DNA of 64,000 nucleotides from NCBI GenBank assembly GCA_012064415.1, contig SSNU01000127.1, forward strand, positions 221,747 to 285,746, read 5' to 3'. Positions 36,601 through 51,600 of the stretch are shown here, in pieces. The position numbers and the translations under genes were made by a program. Numbering within the stretch: position 1 is the first letter of the stretch; each line of letters starts with the position of its first letter. The stretch comes from Gyrodactylus bullatarudis. Taxonomy: Eukaryota; Platyhelminthes; Monogenea; Gyrodactylidea; Gyrodactylidae. The notes beneath the pieces are model-generated. The model worked only from the letters and a program-made list of their open reading frames with translations. It did not search any database and was not told the origin of the DNA.

Positions 36601-39600
36601 TTGAATTCGGCTGCAGAAATTCACAGAAATTCGTCATTATTGTGGAAAATCGAAAAATTTGATTTTTATTTATTATCACGAAGGGGGATAATCCAATATT
36701 TTAAAGTTTAACTTTTTCTTGAAAAATTTTGATAATGATAAACACGATGAGGAATGATCCAAAATTTTTTCTTGAAAACGATAGATTCCTTTCTACCTCC
36801 ACGGCCCAATTCGAATTCTTTGTCTGATGATGGTCTCGAACATCTGCATTTAACTTCTTCAAATCTTTGAAATCGATAAAAAATTTTGGATTCGAAAGTT
36901 GAAAAAGTGGAAATTTGGTGCATTTTCGAAATTTGAAAAACGGCCTAATTTTGGTCAGATTGAATTTAAAAATTTCCCCAACTTATTGGCTTATTTTTAT
37001 ATGGAATTAGGAAAATAATTTTTTTCTGACTTTTCAAAGAAAAATATCTTCATGTCAACTAGCTTTTTAGATTAAATCTATTTTTGACTAAAGAATTCCT
37101 ACCTGGAGCCCATCTTGTTTTTATTGAATCTATGATTTTTACAAGATTATTAATTCGAATAAGATATGATTTTTTGTAATCTAAATCATGTTGAATCTAA
37201 AAAATTACTTTTAGGATATATAAGTACAATTTTTTCGAACTGATTAAAATTAATTTTTTTTCTAATCAAAAGTAGTGAAAATGACAAAGAAATCTAAATT
37301 CAACTCGCAATTTTTGATCACCTTCAAATTAGAATTTGAAAAATGTCCTCTTTTTTTAAATGGTTAGGGATCATGATCCGGATTTCAAATAGTCTTGATC
37401 ATGCATCCGAATTCTTGATGAAAAAATTGATATTTTCGTAGAAGTCATAGATTCTCAATGATCCTTAGTTGATAAACGAAAATAATGATTGAAAGAGAGA
37501 TAAAAACAAACCTTCTTGGCAAAATTTCCCAGCAAACAAAGTCCACTGGCAATCACAAGTCCTCTGGTCATTTGCTTTGATATTGCACGAACCATGGTTA
37601 TCGCAATAGTCTTTGGTACACTCCATTAATGGTAGTAAAATGGGCATTTTGATTGTATCTGTAGAGTTTTCTTGCAATTTCACTTGCCCAATCGGCTCTT
37701 TATTTCTTTGATATTTGCACCAGAGTTCAAGTTCTGTACAATAGCACCTTTTTATAAATGGAAATGAATTTAAAGAAAGATTTATTTCACACGAAAAAAA
37801 GCTGACAGTTTTCACTCACCAATCCAATAGGCTTTGATCAAATATGGGAATTGAATTAGAACAAAATCCATTTAGTAAATTATCTTTCAATGAACGTGAA
37901 GCTCTTCCACAGTTTTGAGGACACTTTAGCTGTTTGTTTCTTTCAATGATTTCTTTGGTACAATCTAATAAAGGCATTGTTAGTTAGGCAGTGTAAGTGA
38001 TAAAGAATATGAATGAAAAATTTGTTTGTATTTTATTATTCATTGAATGCACATACAAATACAGTGAAATTCATATAATGATGTGGAGAACCAATAGGAT
38101 TCGAGTAAGAATAGAGATGCACACATAAAACTCACCATTACATGGAATATGATGACTTATAAAATTCATAGGATCTTCACTAGTAAAATTGATCAATTTC
38201 CTAATGCATTTTGTCCCAAAGTCTATCTGATCACAAGTCATAAGGGAATTATCATCACTAGTACTTTTGTAGTTTTGATTATTAGGATAAAAGGAATGTA
38301 GAATATTCCCAGCTGTTATGAGATATTTATTATGCTTAAAATTTTCTGTATCTTCAAAGTTGTTTATAACTCGTTGGTTTTGACAAGGAATTATAGCAAT
38401 ATCAATAATTCTCGAGTCTACATTGCCAAGGATCATCTGAACTTTTTCAGGATACGATGACCCCTGGATAAATGGCCAGTCATCAATGATCCAGGTGTTG
38501 GAGAATAATTCAAAGTTCTGCTTGACTTCAAGACTATCGAGTTTTATGAAGATATTGATAAGATTCTTTATGCGTTTATATCGGAAGAAGAGCGACCCAA
38601 TATCCTCTCTGATCTACAAAATGAATAACAAGTAATAGATTCCTTACCTTGATAAATTTTTGATTATTCAAAATAATTGAAGAGTTGTACATTTTGATAA
38701 AGAATTCAGAGTTATTCGTAAAAATAATTCTGAAAATATCTTCCTTGGGGTTTATTATGGATCCTTCGATAAATTCCCCAAAACATTTCTCTTCAGACTC
38801 TCTGAAGAAAGAACTTAATGGACCGATTATATCCGATCGATCGATAGGAAGCTTTTCCGTTCTCTCTCGATGACATGAACCTTGAATTATATTTTCCAGT
38901 AGGAAGACCTTTCTATCTAATCCCCTGGTTAGGATTGCTTCGTTAAACTTTAAAGTTATATCAAATGAAGATTTCTCTCCTGTATCAGACAACTCAGGTC
39001 CGAATATTAATCTAAAGTCTCTGTCTAAGCGAGTATGGATGGAGGAGCTCGTGAAAACTGAAATTCCATCAAGTGAGATCTAAAATGTAAATAAAGAACT
39101 TTGTATTTTTGACATACCTCGATATTATCACCTTCGAATGCCAAAGTCAAAATATACTCCTTTTCAGTTTTCAAATCGAAGGATATCATCGATTCCATAT
39201 CTGCTAGGTTTATTCCAAGAGCATTCATTTTGATGAACACCCTTAAAAGTAAGGAACCAGTGACTGAAGAACTGGCGGCAAATAAAAAATCAATTAGTTA
39301 AAAAATCGTCGCGAGTTTAATTTTTCCTACACTTTGAAGATGAAAACTTTGCACGGCGATTTATTGAATCAATGAAAACTATTAATCTACATCAAGAAAT
39401 TTAATCTTCTTTGAAAAATAAATTTGGAGGATTACAGAGATATATTACATCTGTTTACCGCGTTAATATTAAATTTTCTTCATATTAAAGCTATTCTCGA
39501 TGAATTTGGGAATTAAAAATTTAATTAATTTCTAGGGCCTCAAAAATAGTACCAAAAAAATAAAAAATATCATCTCATAAACTGAAAAATAAGTAAAGAA

Positions 39601-42600
39601 AAGTATTTTCAAGAAAATTTAAGGGATTTTGAATAAAAAATAGTCCTCTAACGTAAATTGTTGCAGAGTTTTTAGTCAATCTTGTGTCAACAAAATTTCT
39701 GATTTTTGTTCAAATAGTACAATAAAGTACCAGGGCAACAAATTAGTACAGAAATAGTACCAGTTATCTCTTAAATAGGATTAGATAAGCAGATCTTTTC
39801 TTCAGATTATCAAAATTCAGCCAGTCCTTTTTCTAGAGTAGAAATAGAAACTATTTTTACCAGGGTAATCTAAATGTTTTTTATTCTAATCTTAATTTTA
39901 ATTTTCTTTCTAGAGATGAATTATATTATCAGAGTTTTTACTCTAATAATTCTGATTACTATAACAATCGTTATAGTTTTTATAATGCTTATTTTTTAAG
40001 AAATACCACACCTTTCTCTGCCGTTTCTTTTTCATAGTCAGGTAGCAAGCGAACAACGTTATAGTCAATCAAGACCAAATAGTACTTTTTTGAGGCCCTA
40101 GTAATTACCTATGACCACACTTTTTCGAGAATATTACTTTTGATGTGATTTGTAGAGCAAGGAGTAAAAATATCTTCGACTTACATTTCGAAAACATTCA
40201 AGGTATCAAGAAAGAAGACGAACTTGAAGTTGAATCGTGTCCCATTGAGACTGTTTATTCCAAAATCATTCGATAGATTAACTTCTTGCAGATCATTGAA
40301 ATAGTTTGGCCGGTAAATACAAAAGGACCAAACTCCGTACCTAGGATCCAAATTTCTTGGACTTTCGAGCCAAAAGTTTTTCGTTTTCGGTGTTTTGGAA
40401 ATGGGTAAATTAACAAGTTGAGAATTTTTTACCTCTAGAAAATATTTTTCATGTTCTTTTTCTCGGATGAACAGAAGGCCAACTTTGTCGAAAAGATTTA
40501 TCTGATCAAATGAGATAATTTCATTGTCATAGAAGCCAAGCTGCTTGATTTGTTCGATGAGATCAAACTTTTTTCTTTCCTTAAAAAATATTATTATTTC
40601 ATTAATCTACTTTCAAGTAATTTCATTAAAAATACTTTATTGCATTGTAACGTATCCATTGAATCTGAAAATGACAAGTTGAACAAATCCAGGGATTTAG
40701 AACTGATCTTGTATTCGTGACTAAAATATGTCATTATTTCTGATCGTGTATAGAAATCCCCTGCAATGTCGTCAAGAGGAATATATTCAGACTTTATGTC
40801 ACGAAGCATCAATTGTTTTCCTCTTATTTTGATCACGGGTTTCTCCGATAAATCCCTGTCGTCTTGACTTATTAAAACTGTCAAGTCCGATATCTGTTCC
40901 TTGGCTATACTTTGGCCGAATTTATAGCCAATACTTATCATCATATTATCAAATACTGCCTGAGAGTCATTAATGAATAGATTATCATAGAAAAATTCAA
41001 TGGTTATAAAACTGTTAGCTTTGAGCTCTAGTTGAAAGACACTGGTTGTGAGAACTCTTTTATTGGATATGCTCAAATCCAAATTAAAATGACTGCTTGT
41101 ATTTGTAAGGTATAGTTCAACTGGAATTTTTACAGATGGATAATTTACACTTTTGAGGAATAAGCTCTGATGAAAACTTGTAATGATTCCAGATTTGTAG
41201 AAGAAACTTGTACGAAGGCATTGACCGAATTCCGATAGGGAATATGGGTAGTCGAAAGACCCATTTATTGTTACATTTTCGGTTATCTTATAATTAACCT
41301 GATTATCAACGGCGTCCAGATATACCTGAGGTATATTCATTCGTACATTTTGAACATGGATATCTAGAAGGAAAAAAATGTTGTACTACGATTAAAAAAT
41401 TCAAAGATTCATGATTCTAATAGAATGTGCTCGATTGCTTAAGAAATTAACAAAAAATTGATGAATTGAATAAAATAATTAACCTTGATATGAGCATACC
41501 TCTGGTGTAAATTGGAAAGGTAAGTATAGCTTTGAGAAATAAGGATAGAGCTCAAGGATAAACTAAAATGACAGTCTAACTATTTCCTTTCTAAGCAAAA
41601 TAAATATTCGGGTATTGTGTGCTTGATTACATAAATTGGGGATAGAAAGATAAAATAGCAAAAATTATAAATTAACTGTGCGCCAATCGATTTGAAAATG
41701 CAATTTTTTCATGCTTGATTACTGCATTAAAAAAAATATATACCACTCTTGTTAAGGAATCAAATTTTTATAGTAAACTCTAATCCGAGAACTCATTTAG
41801 AAAGCAACCGGATTTAGCATAATTTAGTCGATATTTGACACTTCTCTTAGTTATGAAGGCGAATATTGGACTTGCTAACAAAACCAAAAGGAATTTTATT
41901 GAAAAGAATTTCTTTTATTTGCACACTTGAAGTCACGATGAAGAATGTGCGAAATTACATCTCTATAAATAGACATTAATAATAATATTTGATTTATTCT
42001 GTTGTATGCACTAGGGTAATAATGAAACAAGAGAGGGAATTTTATTAGTTAACAAAATAGAAAAAACAAAGGTCATTTTCAATTTCTTTTTATAGAATAA
42101 TTTTGATGTTTTACTTTGAAACTATTAGAGGCTCAAAAAGTTTTATATGATAATTCGATTTGCTACACTGCTGAAAGAAATTCAAAACTTTTTCCAAATA
42201 TTCCCTCTGAGGAAAACATATCAGTTTGGGTCGTTGGTTTTTTAAAAACTCATATAGAAATCACAAGTTTAGACTTTTAATCAAACCTCTAAATCTACAG
42301 TTATATCAGAAAGTAAAGCCCTCCACAAAAAAGAGCCTCCACAAAAGTTTTTCTAACATTGTTATTTTATGATTTTTTACTAAATTTTTTTTGATTATTT
42401 TGAAATTTATTTATTTCTCTGTTAAATTATCCATTAATAAATTTATTAAGACTTATTAATGTATAATGTTAATTAAATCTTTAAAAACTTTACGCAGTGT
42501 ATAATTTCATCTTTTGTTTAATGCTCTTCTTTTTTGAGTAGATGAAAGAAACATAAGAACTCTTAAAAAAAGGAAAGGCCAACTCAAATTTCATCAGATG

Positions 42601-45600
42601 AATTTTTTAATTATTCAACCAAATTGCGCCCCAAAATATCTTTTCATGCTTCTGCAATATGATAAACAAATTTATGAAAATTTTCAAATAAAAAACGATT
42701 TTTGACTGATTAGAACAGTTACATTCCTGATAATTTCATTTTTAATAAGCCTCAAAACATTTTTTTTTATTTAAGTCATTTTTGCAACGTTGTTGGAAAA
42801 AGTAATAATTAAATCCTAAATTTAAACCAAATAGTGCTTCAGGGAGCTATTTGTTTTTAATTCTAATTCGAATTTTTTTTTCAAGTGATGAATTATATTA
42901 TCAGAGTTTTTACTCTAATAATTCTGATTACTATAACAATCGCTATAATTTTTATCATGCTTATTTTTTAAGAAATACTACACCTTTCTCTGCCCTTTCT
43001 TTTTCTACAGATAGACCAATACAAGCCAGAAGACAATAGAATCAGGTAGCAAGCGAACAACGTTGTAGTCAATTAAATCATAATATAATAATTTTTTAAA
43101 TCTTATTAAAGAAGCATAAAAAGATGTTTTCAGAGCGAAATATGATGGAATGATGATAAAATACTTGAAGATTAATTTTATCATATAGATAGGTAATTTT
43201 AGTAATTCGACAAATTCAAAAAATATATATAAATATAGGGCTTAATTCCAAAATTCAACCCAAAAATATTTCTTTGAACAATAAGAAATAATTTAATTTT
43301 ATAATTTCTCTACCCTTTTTTTCAGCGCTTGATATTTTACGGCTTTTGCATGGTCTTCCATATTTTTAACCTTCAAGTTCCGACTTCATCAGATTTTCGA
43401 CGTCACGGAGCATGATAATCTCCGAGTAAGCTGCTTTCAAGGAGATTATTTTGTATTTATATGAGGCATACTTTTTAAAAACAACTTCTAACTTTTTAGC
43501 CACAGCATACAGATGTTAATAGGGATATTCATTTATTTTTTGCAAGCTACAAGGAAATTGGAGTTTGGCGAAGTTAACAACTCTTCTTATTTCACTATTT
43601 CGATGTTGAGAAACAAGAAATAAATCTTCATTAAGGATAGCAAAAATTTGTAAGAACCTAGATTCGCGTAAGGTTTTTTCCATCAAAGGTTCTATATAAG
43701 GAGAAAGTTCACTTTCAATCTTTCTTAAACTGTAGATTGCATAAAGAATTTGAATCTTTCAAGTTACACCATTCAATAAGAAAGGAATTTTAAAATGAGA
43801 ATAATTGATTCGAGGTAAAGAGTTGAAATATTCATTGGGGTGATTTTTGGAAATTTTTGGGGTGAATTTCGGAAAAAAATTTCCTTTGGGGTGATTTCTG
43901 GGATTAACCCATAAATATATTATGTGATTGTTTTAAATTTCCCAGATCACAAGTCTTTATAACGGTGTTTGTGAAATTTCAAAAGCAGATCTGAAATCAC
44001 CATCAAATTTTGATCAAAAGAATTTACTTTGTGTTATCGTGAAAATTTAGTTTCATTCTTTTTTTCTGCAGCTGGTAAAACAATTAATTTTCCCTGAGAA
44101 AGACTTGACAGAAATTTACAAAGTCAAATTTGAATTCCTTTGTATTTGAATTAACCCTAAACGAAGAGGGTTTCAAGTAGGATTCTATCACAGAATTACT
44201 TGAGTCACTTGACGGATCTGCTTATCGATTTCATCTATAAAAAATATACCTTGTTCTGAATTTGCTATTCAGTTACTATAGGCATGAAATAGTAATAGTC
44301 CGAAAATTGATGCCAATTTCGGTGTGGCGCAGTGGTATCTCTCTCGCCTCTCATTTAGACCTTTTTAACTCCGTCCTAGGTTCAAACCCTCCCACACCGG
44401 CCACATTGAACACTCTATCCCGGTTCTCTTTATTGTAAAATTATTAATTTCTATATTTCTGTATATAAATAAAAATTTTTCGATTTCAAAAAAAGGATCA
44501 TGAATTTTGAAGTTCTACTACTTTCTGAAAAAGCTAGCACGATAGCAAACTTGAATATTTTGTGATATACTATCAAAATAGAGTCATGAAAAAAATGCTT
44601 GAAAAATCATTGGAAAAAGTTAGTATCGAAAGGGTTAAATTTAAACCAACATTTTTGGGATTTACGAGAAACGAGCTCAAAATGGTGTGCGAATGAAACC
44701 ATTTATTCCCCAACAAACATTCCAGACCAATTAAGATGAATAAAAACTTGACTCTTTAATTGTATCACTGTATTATTTGTTTCTATTATTTAATTAAAAT
44801 AATAAACCTCTAATTGAGAATATCAGACATATCATATGACATGAAAAGTTTCCACATGGGATGAAACCATTTCTGAGTGTTTTTCAAATTAAAATTTTTC
44901 ATGTTCATATGTGTGGTGGGGCAAGAAAATTAATGAAAGAAGCATGAATAATTGGAAAGCATTTGGTAAAGTAGAAAAACAGAAAATCCCTTCTCGCGAA
45001 TCATTTGTGTAGTTTGGATAAATATTCGAGGTCATACAAAACTAAATAAATGATGAGTTTTTTATTATTTAAACTCAAGAGTCCCATGGGCATATTTGAT
45101 CTATCTTGTGACAGTCTACTTCTTTTAAAATCAAGCGACACAATAGAGAAATAAGAAATTTGCGATTTCATCAAATCAACATTATTTTGTTCAGCTATTA
45201 TTTAAATTAAGTGCAAATTATGAAAAATTCATGTATTCCAATGGCGGGAATAATGAAGGGTTGAACTTTCTTCAAGCTCTGTAACTTGAAACTTCAGATT
45301 TTCAATATCATTACCCCATTTGAACTATGAAGCCTCTCCCCTCTCCAACCTCCAATTTTAATTCCTCCGTTCGTGCTTTGGTCCTTACTACTATAAACAA
45401 CTTCTAACCAAGACTGATCTATAACCCATCTGGCTGAGAAGAATCGCATTTTCAGCTGTATTTTATCCCAAGATCCCGTTTACTGCTAACCGAAACTACC
45501 ACCCTCCTCAAGAAGTTTCACGAACTTTCTTACAATGCTTTATCCCTTGAGACACAGATTTCAACTTCAATTTGATGTTTTTAAGAACTTGAAGATATCC

Positions 45601-48600
45601 CAGATTATTCCTATTATTTAAATTTATGTACTAGATAGTCATAAATATATTTATTAACTTTTTCAAATAATTAAAAGTCTCAAAAATACGTCTTGAAGGA
45701 AAGTTTTAAAGATTTAAGATTTCGCAAGATTTTGGAATTTTTTCATACCCAATATTTAAAAACATTTTTATCAATTAATTTCGATCATCTAATAAACCCT
45801 TTTTATACAGGATTTCCAGGTCTGATAGAGGTTGATAAATGGACACAGCCCAGTTATGAGATTGGTTAATTACAATTGTAGTTTTAATCAACTTTTATTC
45901 AATTTGAGAATGAATAGAATCAAAACTACATTTTCATCATGTCAGTGATTCATAACTTTTATTTTGATCAATCAAGGGAACTCTATCAAGATTTGGCTAC
46001 ATTTTGTTTTACCACTAACAAGTGATTAATAAGTAATGGGTGGGGGAGATAAAATTTTTTCGTCTTTTAACATGAATAAGTAAAAGAGGCCTACGATCAA
46101 ATAAAATAATAAATTAATGATGATAGTAGATAGTTTTTTAGGATCGAATGCTCATGAAATGTGTATGAATTTTTGTTTGTCTATAATAGCATTTTCAATC
46201 TGAAATGGAAAGAAAAAAGAAAATTTTAATGGGTTTTTAAATCCCAGCCGTTGATAGATTTTTAGGACAATATATGGCTAGCTGATGTATGAGGACGCGA
46301 ATTCACTAGTTTTTACAAAAATCAAAATATATTCTACAGATAATGAGTCCTTTTTTCACTTGATCCTAAGATATTTCAGTGTCAAATTTGGTATAATTCT
46401 AAAGAAAGTAAATATTATATAAGATAGTCTTAAGCTTGAATGTGTCTTTGCAATTGAGTATCTTTAAAAATGGTCACAAAGTTGAAAAATGATGAACAAC
46501 TTTTGTCATGCGCTTTTTTATTTTTACTCTGTAACAAGCTACTCGATTTTAAAAATTTTCATATTCTAATGGCGAAAAGATTGTAAAATTTATTCGAATA
46601 TCCGATGGTACCTCGTATAATCAGAGATGTTTATTTTGACTCAAATTTGAAGCAATCAAATATCTATATCTGGCATTAGTATTAGACAAAAAGAGGGTAA
46701 GAAAAATTCTTTATTATTGAAAGAAATCGAACCATCTGAATCTTACAACAACCACGTAGGATATTAGTCCAAATTTTAAAAGTTTAACTTGAATTTTGTA
46801 AAAATAATGAATTCTTATCTTCATGTCAACTGGCTAGGATAAATTTTCAAAAATAATTAGGAAATACCAATGATATCGAAAAAATAAATATAAACCAGCT
46901 TTAGCTCAGTTATTTCATTGAAAATAAAAGATCAAACATTTTAAATGGCATCTCCAAAATTACAAGTAAATAATTTCTTCTTATCTGAAGTAATTTCTTA
47001 CTCAAATTGAAGGGAGAAAAAATTAAATGGTATTTTTAGTTGAATTTCGATATTTTGTAATAATTTCCTATCATAGATTTCAAACAGATTGCACTGAACC
47101 GTGAAAATAATAATCTAAAGTGTGAAAAAAGATTTTATTTTGGTGGAAAAACTACTTGAACAAATTCTGAAATCTAATGTGAAATAATAAAGAATCGTTT
47201 TCCCAATCAAACTAAATGAATCACCTGTTTCAATGGCACCAATCCTCCTGAGAATTTCATGGGGCACATTCCATATCTCAAGCCAATGAAGAATGAAGGA
47301 ATCTGAACAGAATGACTTTAGATATCGTTTTTCATCGCTTTGACAATTGTTTCCAACAATCACTTGATTTCCTATCGTCAAATTCTAAAAAAACATAACT
47401 ACCAATGAGAATTTATTATAATAGATGAATCATTAAGAAGGATTTTTAGTTATCGTAATAATTTTAACTGAGAATCAAAAAATCTTTTGAAGAATCTCTT
47501 TCTTCTGATATCTCAAAAAGTTAGTGGGCCCATTTTGAATGTTTATTAGATTAGGCTAAATTTTTCAACTTTTCCCAGCCTTAATCTCATTTTGAAAATG
47601 AACGATAACTAAGGAGTTTTTCCTAACGTTTTCGAGTTTGTTCTGGTATACAAAATATCGATTGAAAATGACAATTTTTGAAAAAGCGCCAAGATTTTTT
47701 CAATGAATTTTACTACGAGAAAGGACGAAACTAAGATTTTTTAATACTTTTTCCAATATTTTGAAGATAAATAGGACTCATAGTAAAACTGAGTCTTTTT
47801 TCACACGTTGAAAGAAATTACTCTCGGTTAAAACATCAATTTTTGATCAAGGCATGGAAAATTTTTCGGGGAAGATGAAATTTTCTATTACCCTAATGTA
47901 TATAGAAAAATAAAACAAGAAATTTTCAAAGTCTACTTACCTTGAACGAAAATGAATGATTCTCTTCCACTATAATTCGTCTATCCAAAAATATTTTTAA
48001 ATGTGTAACATTCAAGCCAACTTCCATGAGATGAACATTCTCTAGAGAATCAAAGGCTCCAATGTTGGCCCTGAATAGTTGTTTATTTGATAGTATCACA
48101 ACGACTCTATCTTTTTGAGCTATTAATCTCAGAAAATTGGGCAAATTAATCTAAAAAGTGGAAAAATGTAATAAAAATCTTTCTTTCGCTGATATAATAA
48201 ACTCTGATATTCGATATTTAACATACATTTTGAACAATCTATCTAATCAATTATGTGTATGATGTAGGGTCAAAACCCAAAATTATCAGGGCGGATTTGA
48301 CATGAAACACCAATTATTAAATTAGATTCTAATGGAAATTCGATTCAATAAGAAGTTGTTTAATTTTCTTTCAAGAGAGTGGATTTTCTATTGAACTTTC
48401 CATCTACTAATGAGTAGATGAAAACTAAATTTGACTAATCTTGGTTATTTCATCAAAGTTTAGATATCTCTCTGAGACTTTTTGGGATTTGTTTAGCGTT
48501 TATTATGAAACAGATTATGTGTTATTGCTGTGTAATAAATGAGAATTTCTGATTTTGAATTGTAGAGCGAATCTCACGAAAGGGTTGAATTGAATTGAAA

Positions 48601-51600
48601 TCAATCTACACATTACAGTTTTAAATAAAATATTCTTGTTTATACTTGTATGGGGTTTTCAATCAAGTCTGAATTAAGGTTGAAATGGTCCTATCTTCAA
48701 GCCTTAGTTGGCGTTAGATTACTCAAGTTAAAGTGATTTATCATTCATTCTACGTACAATTGGCATCATGTTTTGAGAAAAGCTGGGAATCTCTAGTTTC
48801 ATCCTGATTGTGTAATCATGATATTCTGGCATTTGTCGCATGTTCAAGCATAAACCTTGCTTTAAACTGATTAAGGATGCGTATCGTCTATTTCTGGTAG
48901 GCATGAGAATTGTATTTCTCGAATTTATCCACGGGTAAAATCCAACCAGTCTTCTCATACCGAGTTCTGTTGAAAAATTAGATTTTAATTTTAGACATTA
49001 GTTCAGACTTTTCAAGAAAGGTTTTTAAATTTTCTTCTTTTAAGATAATGGTTACAGTTATAGCCGAAAATTATTTCAAGTCTCTTTCACCATATTCTCT
49101 CACCAAGAATGAGTCAGCTGATAGTTTTCTTTGTTCACAAAATAACAATATTCTCAGAGTATCAATTCCCTTGAGTGTGTTGAACAAGTGAAAGCAATTT
49201 AAACTCAAAAAGTAACTAATACATGGAATTTTTCATATTTTCAGAGCTGGCCCTTTTGTGTACTTTGGGCTGTACAATTCTTTTTGATTACAAAGTGGTC
49301 AGAAGAGTTTTGTGACCACTTTTATTGCTTAAAAGTTCGTGAAATTTCGATGATCCAAGATTCATATAAAAAATTTGAGCGTATTAGTTTCCTTGTCTAA
49401 TTTGAACATTCTCTGACCAAGCTATCCCTTGGAAATCAATAAAAAATAATCAAACTCTTATTTTAAGTAACGGCGCAAATTTAAATTTCGATATTTTTCC
49501 AAAATTCTCCTCTTCATAGAAAATCTTTATTAACCCTTGCACTGGAAATGCTTGATTTAACATATTTTATAAATTGGGGTCCATTGGACCCCAAACTCTG
49601 ATTATCAAATATTAAACTATCAGAACTCAAGAAAGTACAAAAATAAATTTATTATTGGAAATAAATAAATTATTCTAATTTTGGTATTTTAGAAAAGCAT
49701 TGATCGCATATAATCTGGCCATGTTCTTGGCAGGTCTTCCTCTCACATTTGCTGCATGTTGTTCTAGTTTTCGTGTCTCTTTCTCTTGGACATAAACCAC
49801 ACCGGGCTTTGCTTACAGAAAGAACTTTTTGTTTCTTGAACGGAGGGTCTACTGTCAAAGGCTCATCTTGAGAAATTTCCATAAGTTTCCTTGAAAGACA
49901 TTTCAAAAATTCTCTTCTAGAATATTTTTTCACATTCAAGCTGTCTGGCCATTTCAGACTATATAAGACATAAGCATTGTATGCTGCGATATCCAGCATA
50001 TTCCAGAACACTGCTAAGGGCCATCGTTTAGTTGCTCTTCTACATGAATAATTCTCGATGAGTAAATCCAAAGTATCAACTCCTCCCTTTGTGCTGTTAT
50101 AGTATTTTATCATCTCCGGTTTTACTTCTTCATCTTTAGCGTTAGTATGGAGGGTTGATAGAAGAAGAACAGGTTTGTTCTTCTTTTGACCAAATCTTAG
50201 AATTGTAGCTCCATTGCTGTGGATGTATTCTTTTTTTCCTTCTTCTATGGTGTTTACTTGAAAAGAAATGGGCAGAAAAGATTTATTCTTTCGACATGTT
50301 CCGACAAGGGCAGTTTTATTATTCTTCAAATACATAGCAAGATCATAAGTAGTGAAAAAGTTGTCACAAGTGAGTGTCCTGCCGGAATTTAGCATTTTAT
50401 GCATTAGTTGTCTTACTACTCTGGATCCTTGTCCAACTTCTGGTTGACCATTTTCTTTACCAATGTAAATATCCGCATTCACTAAATAGGAGTTTTTGGC
50501 ATCGCATGCCGCCCAAATCTTTAATCCATATTTACCGGGCTTAGAAGGCATGTAAACTTTAAAAGGACACCTTCCTCTAAAACTAATGAGTTGTTCATCA
50601 ATAGTAATTTGTTCGGAAGGAATATAAGATTTTTGACAGTTTTCCAAGAATTTCTGGAACATCATTCTTACGGGAGCCAACTTATCTCGATCATCTCCGG
50701 TATTTCTATTCAGCTTATTATCGAAACGAATAAATTGTTTGATAACACAATATCTGGAATATGACAGGACTCTGTGAATAGGGTATTTACTATCTTCATC
50801 CCAAAGCTCTGACAGATCCATATTTCTTTGTTTACTGACTCCGAAGTAGAGTGAAATACCTATCCATTTCTGCAGCTCTTCGAGGGTTATTGGTGAGGAT
50901 TTCGACTTTTTAAATCCCATATAGAGATTGGAATATTTTACAACATCTTCCAAAATTGATAAATCTATCAGAAGATGAAAAAAGTCAGCCTGGTCAACCA
51001 TTTTACGAGAATGAAGCGTTAATCCACTTCTGAAGTTTATGATGTTATGTGCTGGAGTTTGGGAGTTGATGGGGGGTAAAGATGAATACTTGATAGCTCC
51101 ACACTTTGATACAATTGTATTATAATAATTATGATCCAAATTATGGTCGAATCCATCATCTGTTGGTTCTTCTTCTTCTGGATCTGGTAAAATTTCATCT
51201 TCTTCTGATGAGTTGGAGAAATCATCAGCTGCTTCAAGATTTCTGAATAAATCCTCTTGAAGAGCGAGAGCAAGAGCACCGTGACTTTTCGCTGGGTCCA
51301 TTGATGTAATAATGAATGATAAGAAGAGTTATTCTTTCATTTTGAAGTCAATCCTTATCTGTTTCAGCATGGGGTCCAATGGACCCCGTCTTATAAAATA
51401 TGAAATTTTTTATATTCAGGTTGCTAACTTCCTAAATAAACAGAATTGGAAATAAAAAACATTCTGTTCATTTTATCAATAGTATCTGAAAGATGTCCTG
51501 GAGTTTCACTTGTCTCATCTTGAAAATAAAAAAATTGTCGGGCTTCGAATTCTTGTTGGGGTCCATCGGACCCCATTTCCAGTGCAAGGGTTAAATCACG

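Larger units (their letters stand above)
33991..37511 (-). other. Intron of the laminin-G gene with mariner and foldback copies
   Basis: The donor GTTTGT (37511) is weak and the acceptor is TCTAG before 33990. It contains the mariner (34064-35311), a foldback Q copy (36355-37071) and a decayed P copy (37118-37475). Confidence 0.6.
41364..47224 (-). other. Longest intron of the laminin-G gene (5.9 kb)
   Basis: The donor is GTGATT at 47224 and the acceptor TTCTAG precedes 41363, joined in phase 1. It contains repeat T copy 2, a tRNA-derived element and the right end of a foldback Q copy near 46750-46850. A less AT-rich patch lies at 45290-45560. No exon is seen. Confidence 0.55.

Noticed and set aside
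44321..44399. Functional tRNA gene
   Set aside because: A and B boxes and the acceptor stem are present, but the D and anticodon arms do not fold to a normal cloverleaf.
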